Assembly (NCBI GenBank): GCA_017936005.1
Contig: JAGBGK010000001.1
Span: 1-49,355, forward strand
Direction of reading: 5' to 3'
Source: Tidjanibacter sp.
GTDB lineage: Bacteria > Bacteroidota > Bacteroidia > Bacteroidales > Rikenellaceae
DNA: 49,355 nt
Both the position numbers and the translations under genes were made by a program. Positions 24,300 through 31,642 of this stretch are shown piece by piece. The first letter of the stretch is position 1. Each line of letters begins with the position of its first letter. The notes beneath the pieces are model-generated. The model made no database searches. It had not been told where the DNA came from and was given only the letters and a program-made list of their open reading frames with translations.

Positions 24300-25433
24300 A
24301 TGAATAACGAACAAAGCAATATAAAACGTCGCAAGAGCCTTTGGCCGGGATTTAAGTTGATTGATGGCTACATCACCCGCAAGTTCCTCGGCACGTTTTT
24401 CTTTGCCATTGCGCTGATTATCATCATCGTGGTGGTGTTTGATGCTGTGGAGAAGATTGACGACTTCATCGAGATGAAAGCACCCTTGGAGCGTATCATC
24501 TTCGGCTACTATGTCAACTTCATTCCCTATTTCATCAACCTCTTCTGCGGCCTTTTCACTTTCATTGCCGTAATATACTTCACCTCGCAGATGGCCGGGC
24601 GCACCGAAATTACCGCCATACAATCGGCCGGTGTTAGTTTCCGCCGCCTGCTGTGGCCATATTTTGTGTCGGCAATGGTCATCTCGGGCGTGTCGCTCTA
24701 CCTCAACTTGGAGGTCATACCCGTGGCCAACGAAAAGAGGGTGGAATTTGAGGGTAAGTATCTACGCAAAAACCGCCACCAGCAGTTTGAGCCCAACATC
24801 TACCGACAGATTGAGCCCGGCACGTTTGTCTATGTGCGTAACTTCAACGGCACATCCAATCGCGCTTCGTTTATGAGTATCGAGCGTTTTGAGGGGAGCA
24901 AGATTGTCGAGTCGTTGGAGGCTGCCGACATCCGCTACAACGAGGAGAACGGACATTGGACCGCACCAAAATATGTTACCCACCACTTTGTGGGCGAGGA
25001 CGACATCTTCGAGCGACACGAGAAGTTGGACACCCTTATCAACCTCTCCAAGATGGAGTTGGGCAAGGTGGAGAACCTCATAACCACAATGAAGATTGGC
25101 GAGCTCAACGAGTTCATCGACCAGCAGAAAGCCAAAGGCTCGGATATGATTGGTATCTTCGAGGTGGAGCGACACAAGAGGTATTCTTATCCCGCTTCGG
25201 TGTTCATCCTCACTGTCATCGGTGTATCGCTCTCGGCACGCAAGATGCGTAGCGGTACGGGCGTAAACATCGGTATTGGTGTAATCTTGTGCTTCACCTA
25301 CATTATGTTGGGCCGAGTCTTTGAGGAGATTGCCAAAGGCAGTCAGGGGTGGGTGTCGACCTTTATGGTGTGGCTCCCCAACCTCATCTTCTTCATCATT
25401 GCCGCCTACCTCTACCGTAAGGCACCAAAATAG
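24300..25433 (+). CDS. LptF/LptG family lipopolysaccharide export permease
   Basis: 377 residues. Inner-membrane permease of the LptB2FG-type transporter that extracts LPS from the inner membrane. Three membrane segments lie at the N-terminus (about 25-45, 65-90, 105-125; FFAIALIIIIVVVFDAVEKI, FIPYFINLFCGLFTFIAVIYF), a periplasmic beta-jellyroll domain lies in the middle (about 135-265) and three segments at the C-terminus (VFILTVIGVSLSARKM, GIGVILCFTYIMLGRVFEEIA, WLPNLIFFIIAAYLY). The tgt-lptF/G order is one I recall from other Bacteroidales. LptF and LptG cannot be told apart from sequence alone here. Heptamer repeats start at the stop codon. Confidence 0.92.
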   Translation: MNNEQSNIKRRKSLWPGFKLIDGYITRKFLGTFFFAIALIIIIVVVFDAVEKIDDFIEMKAPLERIIFGYYVNFIPYFINLFCGLFTFIAVIYFTSQMAGRTEITAIQSAGVSFRRLLWPYFVSAMVISGVSLYLNLEVIPVANEKRVEFEGKYLRKNRHQQFEPNIYRQIEPGTFVYVRNFNGTSNRASFMSIERFEGSKIVESLEAADIRYNEENGHWTAPKYVTHHFVGEDDIFERHEKLDTLINLSKMELGKVENLITTMKIGELNEFIDQQKAKGSDMIGIFEVERHKRYSYPASVFILTVIGVSLSARKMRSGTGVNIGIGVILCFTYIMLGRVFEEIAKGSQGWVSTFMVWLPNLIFFIIAAYLYRKAPK

Positions 25434-25530
25434 ACCGTAGACCGTCTACCGTCTACCGTCTACCGTCTACCGTCTACCGTCAACCGACGACCGACGACCG
25501 ACGACCGTCAACCGACAACCGACGACCGAC
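25433..25530. repeat. Longest heptamer array, directly after the lptF stop
   Basis: About 14 near-tandem 7-mers of types ACCGTCT, ACCGTCA and ACCGACG begin inside the stop codon's last base. The array shifts from CTACCGT to CGACCGA units along its length, suggesting local expansion. Confidence 0.9.
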
Positions 25531-25561
25531 ATTTCGATTACATCCTAAACTATAAACCCGT

Positions 25562-27547
25562 ATGAAACAATTTCTTTCCCACTTCGCACTATTGTTGGCA
25601 GTGGTGGTGTGTTCGTCCACAGCCGCAATGGCCAAAGAGTACACACTGCAAAGCCCTTCCAAGAGGCTCTCTGTTGTTGTTGACGTGGCCGAGCAAATCC
25701 ACTACCGAGTGTTGGTGGATGAAACCGAAGTGATTGCCCCCTCGCGCATTGCGCTCCGCCTTGCCGACGGCACCATCTTGGGCGACAATGCCAAGGTGAG
25801 AAAAACACAAAAAGGTGCGGTAAATCAAACCATTGCGGCCCCCTTCCACCGCAACCCACAGGTGGACGATACCTACAACCACCTCACCTTGCAGATGCGT
25901 GGCGGGTGGTCGTTGGAGTTCAGGGCCTACGACGAGGGCGTGGCCTATCGTTTCTGCACCAATCTGAAAGGAGAAATATCCGTTGCCGAGGAGGTGGTGG
26001 AGTGGCAAATGAGCCAAGATTGGCCTCTGGTCATCCCCTACTGCCGTCCGAGGGGCGACAAGTATGAGAGCTCGTTTGAGAGCCAATACACTTGGGAGCC
26101 CACATCCAAAGCCAAGGAGCACAATGAGTTGGCCTTCCTCCCCGTGTTGATTGACGTGGAGGAGAAGGGCAAACTGCTGCTTATGGAGGCCGACGTGGAG
26201 GACTACCCCGGATTGTTCGTAAGCGCCACCACCGAGGGACTCGGTCTGAAAGGCATTGCCACACCTCTGCCCACCGACTTCCGCAAGAACAACACCGGTG
26301 CCAAACGTGCCAATGGCTACCACACCGACCTTGTGGCCACAACCTCCGGTACCCGCACCTTCCCGTGGCGCATTGTAGCGTGGGCCGAGCAGGATAGGGA
26401 CCTCCCCACCAACGATATGGTCTACCGCCTCGGTGCACCCTCACGTTTGGAGGACACGAGTTGGATCAAGCCCGGCCGTTCGGCTTGGGAGTGGTGGAGT
26501 GGCAACCGCCTGACGGGTATCGATTTCAGGGTTGGCATCAACACCGAGACCTACAAATACCACATCGACTTTGCGGCCAAATATGGTCTGGAATACATCC
26601 TCGTGGATGCAGGCTGGTACAAAGGCTTCGACCTGCTGGCAACCATCGACGGTTTCGACATTGAGGCCATCTGCCGCCACGCCGAAGAGAAAGGTGTAGG
26701 AGTGATTCTGTGGGCCGTTGGCAACCTCTTGGTGGAGCAGGCCGAGGAGGTGTGTGCCCACTATGCAGCATTGGGTGTGAAGGGTTTCAAGGTGGACTAC
26801 TTCGACGCCCACGACCAGACCACCGTGAGGGACATCTACCGCATTGCCGAGGTGTGTGCCAAGTATAAGATGGTGGTAGATTATCACGGAATGTACAAGC
26901 CGACGGGATTAAGCCGTACGTGGCCCAATGTGATTAACTACGAGGGTGTCTATGGCTTGGAGCAACTCAAATGGACCGACGGCAGCAAGGTGGATATGCC
27001 TCGCAACGACGTTACCATCCCCTTCATCCGTATGGCCGCAGGCCCTATGGACTACACGCAGGGCGCAATGATTAACGCCTCGAAGGCAGACTTCCGCCCC
27101 ATACGCCACCGCCCGATGAGTCAGGGTACAAGGGCCCACCAGGTGGCAACCTATGTAGTATTCGATGCACCCTTTGTGATGCTCACCGACACCCCGTCCA
27201 ACTACTTGGCCGAGGACGAAACAACCCGTTTCATTGCCGCCATCCCCGCCACGTTTGACCACACGGAGGTTGTGTGTGGCAAGGTGGGCGACTACATTGT
27301 TACGGCTCGCAGGAGTGGTGAAAAGTGGTATCTGGGTGGTTTGACCTCGTGGGAGGGCCGCACGATTGACATTCCACTCGACTTCCTGGGCGAAGGTGAG
27401 TGGAAGGCAGAGCTGTTCCTCGACGGAGTGAACGCCGACCTTACGGGTACCGACTACCGCATCGAAAAACAGACCATCAAGAGTGGCGACACCCTCTCGG
27501 TAGAGATGAAGAGCGGTGGTGGTTTTGCAGCAATCGTGAGCCGTTAG
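25562..27547 (+). CDS. Secreted GH97 family glycoside hydrolase (probably retaining)
   Basis: 661 residues, typical for GH97. Signal peptide (1-24, AVVVCSSTAAMA-KEY), N-terminal beta-sandwich (about 28-285, LQSPSKRLSVVVDV), then a TIM barrel (about 290-560: SAWEWWSGNRLTG, YILVDAGWYKG, GVKGFKVDYFDAHDQ, VVDYHGMYKPTGLSRTWPN, MPRNDVTIPFIRMAAGPMDYTQGA) and a C-terminal beta domain. The Asp in FKVDYFD (about 411-414) aligns by position with the nucleophile of the retaining alpha-galactosidase branch of GH97 rather than the inverting SusB branch. It acts on alpha-linked sugars in the periplasm or at the surface; no susCD pair is nearby, so the substrate is open. Confidence 0.94.
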   Translation: MKQFLSHFALLLAVVVCSSTAAMAKEYTLQSPSKRLSVVVDVAEQIHYRVLVDETEVIAPSRIALRLADGTILGDNAKVRKTQKGAVNQTIAAPFHRNPQVDDTYNHLTLQMRGGWSLEFRAYDEGVAYRFCTNLKGEISVAEEVVEWQMSQDWPLVIPYCRPRGDKYESSFESQYTWEPTSKAKEHNELAFLPVLIDVEEKGKLLLMEADVEDYPGLFVSATTEGLGLKGIATPLPTDFRKNNTGAKRANGYHTDLVATTSGTRTFPWRIVAWAEQDRDLPTNDMVYRLGAPSRLEDTSWIKPGRSAWEWWSGNRLTGIDFRVGINTETYKYHIDFAAKYGLEYILVDAGWYKGFDLLATIDGFDIEAICRHAEEKGVGVILWAVGNLLVEQAEEVCAHYAALGVKGFKVDYFDAHDQTTVRDIYRIAEVCAKYKMVVDYHGMYKPTGLSRTWPNVINYEGVYGLEQLKWTDGSKVDMPRNDVTIPFIRMAAGPMDYTQGAMINASKADFRPIRHRPMSQGTRAHQVATYVVFDAPFVMLTDTPSNYLAEDETTRFIAAIPATFDHTEVVCGKVGDYIVTARRSGEKWYLGGLTSWEGRTIDIPLDFLGEGEWKAELFLDGVNADLTGTDYRIEKQTIKSGDTLSVEMKSGGGFAAIVSR

Positions 27548-27577
27548 CCGTTAGCTGTTAGCCATTAGCCTTCAAAC
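27541..27577. repeat. TTAGCC/TTAGCTG octamer units at the GH97 3' end
   Basis: CCGTTAGCCGTTAGCTGTTAGCC-type units overlap the GH97 stop codon. This is the reverse complement of the CAGCTAA family at 13118-13187. Confidence 0.75.
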
Positions 27578-27601
27578 AGCATAGGTTTTAACCGACTTTT
27601 T

Positions 27602-27636
27602 CACGGGTAACATTTTCGTTACCCGTGTTTTTTTTT
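27602..27636 (+). terminator. Terminator after GH97 built from a GGGTAAC hairpin
   Basis: CACGGGTAAC (27602-27611) and GTTACCCGTG (27618-27627) form a perfect 10-bp stem with a 6-nt loop, then nine T. It is the same hairpin family that appears without a T-tract elsewhere, showing that at least one copy works as a terminator. The rest of the gap to 27858 holds only a weak -7 match TATTTTCG at 27811-27818. Confidence 0.9.
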
Positions 27637-27857
27637 GCGGAGAGGTTTTTTTGCTTTCGGCATCGTAGAGTAATAGCAACATGGGACAAAAGATAATGCA
27701 CGGTAAAACAACGTGTTGCAACTCTCCACTCCCTACATACGGTACAAAATCACACCATTGGGCAGCGGAGCATTTTGGAGGCCTTGCATCCCCCATTTAT
27801 CGTTTGGTCCTATTTTCGCACGTTCAAAAAAAATGAAACAAGCATAAATTCATCTCT

Positions 27858-29537
27858 ATGGTCAAGGAAAACCTCATCAAAATGTATCAGGAGAGTTTCC
27901 GCAACAATGCCGAACTCCCTGCACTGACAGACTACTTTAAAAAAGAGACCCTCTCATACTACACCCTCGCAACCCTCGTTGCAAAAAACCACCTCGTGTA
28001 TGAGAAATATGGCATCAAGGCAGGCGACAAAATCGCCCTCATTGGTCGCAACACCCCCAAATGGGTGAGCATCTACGCCTCCACCCTTACCTATGGCGCA
28101 GTGATTGTCCCCATCTTGCAGGACTTCAACCCCATCGACGCCACCAACATCATCAACCACTCCGACTCGCGCATCCTCTTCCTGAGCGTGGACTATTGGA
28201 CCAAACTCGACCCCGAGAAGTTCGAGCAGTTGGAGGCAGTGGTTGACTACGAAACAATGAATGTTCTCTGGGAAAAAGAGGAGGGCACCATCAGCAACCT
28301 CTACAACAACATCGAGACTCTCTTTGCCGAGCGTTACCCCAAAGGTTTCTCCACCGAGGATATCATCTATCCCGAGGTAACCAACGACAAGGTGTGCATC
28401 ATCTCCTACACCTCCGGTACCACCGGCCTCAGCAAGGGTGTGATGCTCACCGTGAACAACGTAACCGCCAATGTGGCTTTCGCCATTGAGTACAAGTTCC
28501 ACTATCGCGGCTCGCGTGTGTTGGGCATCCTGCCTCTGGCCCACGCCTTTGGTTGTGCATTCGATATGCTCACCCCTCTGGCTACCGGTTCACACATCAC
28601 CCTGCTGGGTAAATTGCCCGCAGCCCCCATCCTCTTGAAGGCACTCAAAGATGTGAAGCCCGACCTGCTCCTCACCGTACCTCTACTGATTGAGAAGATT
28701 GTGAAGGGTAAGGTTATGCCGACACTCGAAAAGCAGCCCGTAAAGACGCTCGTCAAGATTCCCTTGCTCAACCAGATTGTTTACAAGAAGGTACGCACAC
28801 AGCTGATGGAGGCCTTTGGTGGCGCACTCACGGAGTTGATTATGGGTGGCGCAGCCCTCAATAGCGATGTTGAGAAGTTGCTCAAAAAAATCAACCTCCC
28901 CTACACCGTGGGCTATGGTATGACCGAGACCGCACCTCTCATCTGCTATGCACACCACACGGTTTACAAATCGCTCTCGTGCGGTAAGTTGGTGGAGGGT
29001 ATGCAGATGAAGATTGACTCGGCCGACCCCTACAACATCCCCGGCGAGATTTGCGTCAAGGGCGAGAACGTAACTGTTGGTTACTACAAGAACCCCGAGG
29101 CCACAGCCGCCGCTATCGATGCCGAGGGTTGGTTCCACACAGGCGATATGGGCGTGGTGGACAAAGATACCAACTGCTTCATCCGTGGACGTTGCAAGAC
29201 TATGATTCTCTCCAACAACGGTCAGAACATCTACCCCGAGGAGATTGAGGCCAAACTCAACAACCTCGAAGCCGTTGTGGAGTCGCTCGTATATCAGGAG
29301 GAGGGCGGTAAGCTCACAGCTCTCGTTGTGCCCAACTACGAGATGGCACAGAAGAACGGTTGGAGCACCACCAAACTCAAAGAGGTGATGGCCGAAAACC
29401 TCACCGAACTCAACAAGTTGGTAGCCGCCTACGAGAAAGTATCGGCAATCAAACTCTGCGAAAGCGAATTTGAGAAAACACCCAAGAAATCAATCCGTCG
29501 CTATCTGTATCCCGCAGCAGCAAAGATTGTTTCGTAG
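27858..29537 (+). CDS. AMP-binding long-chain acyl-CoA synthetase
   Basis: 559 residues. Activates fatty acids through acyl-AMP to acyl-CoA. Adenylation motifs are complete: the P-loop SYTSGTTGLSKGVML (about 182-196), GYGMTETAPLICY (about 350-362), GWFHTGDMGVVDKD and the hinge IRGRCKTMILSNNGQNIYPEEIE (about 440-462), with the catalytic Lys of the C-terminal domain in KTPKKSIRRYLY. No membrane segments are seen, so it is cytoplasmic or peripheral. Its 3' end overlaps the convergent HPr-kinase-like gene by 37 bp. Confidence 0.94.
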   Translation: MVKENLIKMYQESFRNNAELPALTDYFKKETLSYYTLATLVAKNHLVYEKYGIKAGDKIALIGRNTPKWVSIYASTLTYGAVIVPILQDFNPIDATNIINHSDSRILFLSVDYWTKLDPEKFEQLEAVVDYETMNVLWEKEEGTISNLYNNIETLFAERYPKGFSTEDIIYPEVTNDKVCIISYTSGTTGLSKGVMLTVNNVTANVAFAIEYKFHYRGSRVLGILPLAHAFGCAFDMLTPLATGSHITLLGKLPAAPILLKALKDVKPDLLLTVPLLIEKIVKGKVMPTLEKQPVKTLVKIPLLNQIVYKKVRTQLMEAFGGALTELIMGGAALNSDVEKLLKKINLPYTVGYGMTETAPLICYAHHTVYKSLSCGKLVEGMQMKIDSADPYNIPGEICVKGENVTVGYYKNPEATAAAIDAEGWFHTGDMGVVDKDTNCFIRGRCKTMILSNNGQNIYPEEIEAKLNNLEAVVESLVYQEEGGKLTALVVPNYEMAQKNGWSTTKLKEVMAENLTELNKLVAAYEKVSAIKLCESEFEKTPKKSIRRYLYPAAAKIVS

Positions 29538-30403
29538 GATAGACGTGCTGCCCCTTCGTCGGGCAGACATTCAAGCATAAAGATAGGTTTTGTGGCAACT
29601 ATCTTGGAGAGGGCATCGCAAATGTGGTCGAGTGCCCTCTCTTCTTTTTGCAGAGTGGGCAATGTCGATGGCAACAAAGCTCCAAAGGCGGCAATCTTGT
29701 GTAGCCTTTTTATCTGATTATAGGGAGCCTGTCGCAAGCGCAGGAATGCTCCCAGCGGATAGCTCTCCTGCTTCCACACACAACCCTTGCCGCTCCACGG
29801 CGAGCCAAACACCCTCACCTCACCATCGGGCATAACTCTCACCACAGGCCCATCGTCGTTGAGCCTCTCGGTGCCTTCGATGTGTTCGAGCCAAAGGCGT
29901 GTGTGGGTACTCTTGCCCGTACCACTCTCGCCCAAGCACATCACCGCAAGGCCATCCTTCACAATCACCGAGGAGTGGATGAGCAGTGTATCATAGGAGT
30001 GTGTGGCGAAGGAGTAGGCAAAAACCATTGCGTGGTCGAAGATAACCCCATTGGGGCGTCCGCCATCGGCAAAAAGGTCGGCGTAGAAAGTATAGACAGG
30101 GCCCTCTTCGGCACGCTCTCGGGGGCAGACAATGGTTGCCTGCTTACCCCTGCAACGCAACGTGAGTCGATACTCGTCGGCATAGATGCGTAGTGTGCAA
30201 TCGCCCTCTTGGAGGTCGTAGTCGAAAGTGGTCAGCGGCTCGTCGGCACGTGGCACCACGGGGCGGTCCACCACCACGCGAAAGAGCGTACCTTCCGCAT
30301 TGTCGTCCACCCTGAAAGGGGCAAAGTTGAGTCCTATCGATATGGGATGCTCCGAAACCTCCCTTGTGAGTTCAAATATGTGTTCTGCTACCGAATAAAA
30401 CAT
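29501..30403 (-). CDS. HPr-kinase-like P-loop protein of the PqqD/S26/ABC cassette
   Basis: 300 residues. A variable N-terminal half (about 1-140) is followed by a P-loop kinase domain like that of HPr kinase/phosphorylase C-terminal regions. Walker A GESGTGKST is at 158-166, followed by HTRLW, and LNDDGPVVRV at 181-190 resembles the HPrK acidic motif. HPrK-like proteins of this shape occur in lasso-peptide and other RiPP clusters, where some phosphorylate the precursor peptide; true HPr kinase has an N-terminal domain not seen here. It is downstream of the PqqD-like gene on the same strand, though 477 bp of repeats intervene. Its substrate is unknown. The 3' end overlaps the acyl-CoA synthetase gene. 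Confidence 0.8.
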   Translation of the reverse strand: MFYSVAEHIFELTREVSEHPISIGLNFAPFRVDDNAEGTLFRVVVDRPVVPRADEPLTTFDYDLQEGDCTLRIYADEYRLTLRCRGKQATIVCPRERAEEGPVYTFYADLFADGGRPNGVIFDHAMVFAYSFATHSYDTLLIHSSVIVKDGLAVMCLGESGTGKSTHTRLWLEHIEGTERLNDDGPVVRVMPDGEVRVFGSPWSGKGCVWKQESYPLGAFLRLRQAPYNQIKRLHKIAAFGALLPSTLPTLQKEERALDHICDALSKIVATKPIFMLECLPDEGAARLSYETIFAAAGYR

Positions 30404-30557
30404 AATGAGAATTGAAAATGGAAAATTGAAAATTGAAAATTGAGGTGTGCCTACGGCACGGGTATTAAAAAAGATACCTTAAACTCCTTAAAATCACTAA
30501 ACTCCCTAAATCCCCCGAGTATTAAAAAAGATACCCGGATTAGAATGGAGAATTGAG
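30404..30557. repeat. Repeat mosaic upstream of the HPrK-like gene, part 1
   Basis: A/T 9-mers (30411-30441), GTGCC-TAC-GGCAC hairpin (30448-30460), GGGTATTAAAAAAGATACC (30461-30479), CTCCTTAAA/CTCCCTAAA units (30483-30512) and GAGTATTAAAAAAGATACCC (30519-30538). Confidence 0.8.
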
Positions 30558-30695
30558 GCAAATGCGAGTAAGCGAGAGCAGAGGGTGCTTGCCTGCATCC
30601 AAAGGCTCAAAGGTGTGCATACCTAACATCTACACAAAACAGGCAACGCCTGTGCCGAGCGAGAGCATTTTAGAGCAAGCGAAGCTTGGTCAATT
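30558..30695. repeat. R8 element (long form) with altered terminal hairpin
   Basis: Same layout as 22971-23109, but the terminal hairpin is GAGCAAGC-GAA-GCTTGGTC instead of GACAAAAT/ATTTTGTC. The stem is thus mostly kept with different bases. Confidence 0.8.
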
Positions 30696-30880
30696 GAGAA
30701 TTGAAAATTACTTACCCCCTAAATTCCCTAAGGGCTTTAAGGGCAATAGGGGCAGAAAAGGAAATGAAAAAACTCTGCGCCAACGGCGCACCCTAATTTC
30801 CCATTTTCAATTTTCAATTTTCAATTTTAATTGTCGGCCGACGGTTGACGGTCGACGGTCGACGGTTGACGGTTGACGGT
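30696..30880. repeat. Repeat mosaic downstream of the PqqD-like gene, part 2
   Basis: A/T 9-mers, CCCTAAGGGCTTTAAGGGC, a TGCGCC-AAC-GGCGCA hairpin (30766-30780), more A/T units (30797-30832) and GACGGTC heptamers (30834-30880) reaching the PqqD-like stop codon. No small precursor-peptide gene was found on either strand. Confidence 0.8.
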
Positions 30881-31147
30881 TTACTCCACCAAGTCGGCTT
30901 TGGCGAGCGATGCAATCCACGCCTCGGCATCCTTCAATGCCACCTCACGCTCCACCTCATACTCGCCAACGAGCAGGTCAGCCACCTTCTCGGCATCAAA
31001 CTCCACCCCCTGCAACTGCTCCCAGAGCCACTCGCTGGTGGGGTTGAGCGAAATGATGGTTGTCATCTTCACATTCTGCTCGCCCATACGGACAATCACA
31101 CTCTCGCCCGCAATCTTGCGTACCTTGCAATTTGATTTCAGTTTCAT
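30881..31147 (-). CDS. PqqD-like peptide-binding protein (RiPP recognition element type)
   Basis: 88 residues, standard for a stand-alone PqqD. It starts with a beta-hairpin (KSNCKVRKIAGESVIVRMGEQ, about 4-24) and continues with a winged-helix-like helical part containing the PqqD signature LNPTSEWLWEQLQG (about 34-47) and DAEKVADLLVGEYEVE. PqqD-fold proteins bind the leader region of precursor peptides and deliver them to modifying enzymes. The start codon is 1 bp from the end of the S26-like gene, so translation is almost certainly coupled. No radical-SAM or cyclase partner is in the window. Confidence 0.88.
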   Translation of the reverse strand: MKLKSNCKVRKIAGESVIVRMGEQNVKMTTIISLNPTSEWLWEQLQGVEFDAEKVADLLVGEYEVEREVALKDAEAWIASLAKADLVE

Positions 31148-31148
31148 T

Positions 31149-31607
31149 CTATCCTATTAGTTTACGTTTAATATCCACAGCCATCGTGCGCAACATCTTG
31201 ACCATCAGGCTCCACACACTGCGCACCCTCCAACGGCACGAGCCATACGAGAAGCCACCCTTGCCGCCGAGCCTAACGCTGCTCACCCACGCCACAACAT
31301 CCTCCGTAGTGGCCCTCTCGGTGATGCGATAGTTGCCATCGCCCTCTATCACAAGGCCACCATCGGCCCCCACCCTGCGCACTCGGTGGAGAACGTGTCG
31401 CCCTTTGTGTCGGAACAGCACAACCATACCTTTCCTAATCTCCACACCCTCAATGGGCGAGAGTACCACCACGTCCCTCTCGTTACGCACAAAGGGCCTC
31501 ATACTGAACCCCTTGACACGCAACTCCACACTCCTACCCTCTCGCAGAAATTCCTCTGCGGAGGCAAAAAAGAGGTCGTTGGCTATTTGTTTGGTTGGCA
31601 TATTCAT
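31149..31607 (-). CDS. S24/S26-like peptidase with Ser-His dyad, no membrane anchor
   Basis: 152 residues. A signal-peptidase-like fold: GFSMRPFV carries the nucleophile Ser35, and VLFRHKGRHVLHRVRRV places His74 where bacterial type I signal peptidases have Lys. The Ser-His arrangement is that of archaeal and ER-type (S26B) enzymes. There is no N-terminal membrane segment, unlike real signal peptidases; the C-terminus is basic and amphipathic. It could mature a peptide before or during export by the neighbouring ABC protein (36 bp upstream), with the PqqD-like gene 1 bp downstream. The substrate is unknown. Confidence 0.82.
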   Translation of the reverse strand: MNMPTKQIANDLFFASAEEFLREGRSVELRVKGFSMRPFVRNERDVVVLSPIEGVEIRKGMVVLFRHKGRHVLHRVRRVGADGGLVIEGDGNYRITERATTEDVVAWVSSVRLGGKGGFSYGSCRWRVRSVWSLMVKMLRTMAVDIKRKLIG

Positions 31608-31615
31608 ACTTATTA

Positions 31616-31640
31616 GTCGACCGTCAACCGTCGACCGTCA
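31616..31640. repeat. Heptamers in the gap between ABC and S26-like genes
   Basis: GTCGACCGTCAACCGTCGACC-type units fill the 35-bp spacer between the ABC stop and the S26-like start. Confidence 0.85.
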
Positions 31641-31642
31641 AT

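Noticed and set aside
25433-25530. Heptamer array as CRISPR
   Set aside because: Units are 7 bp with no spacers and no cas genes.
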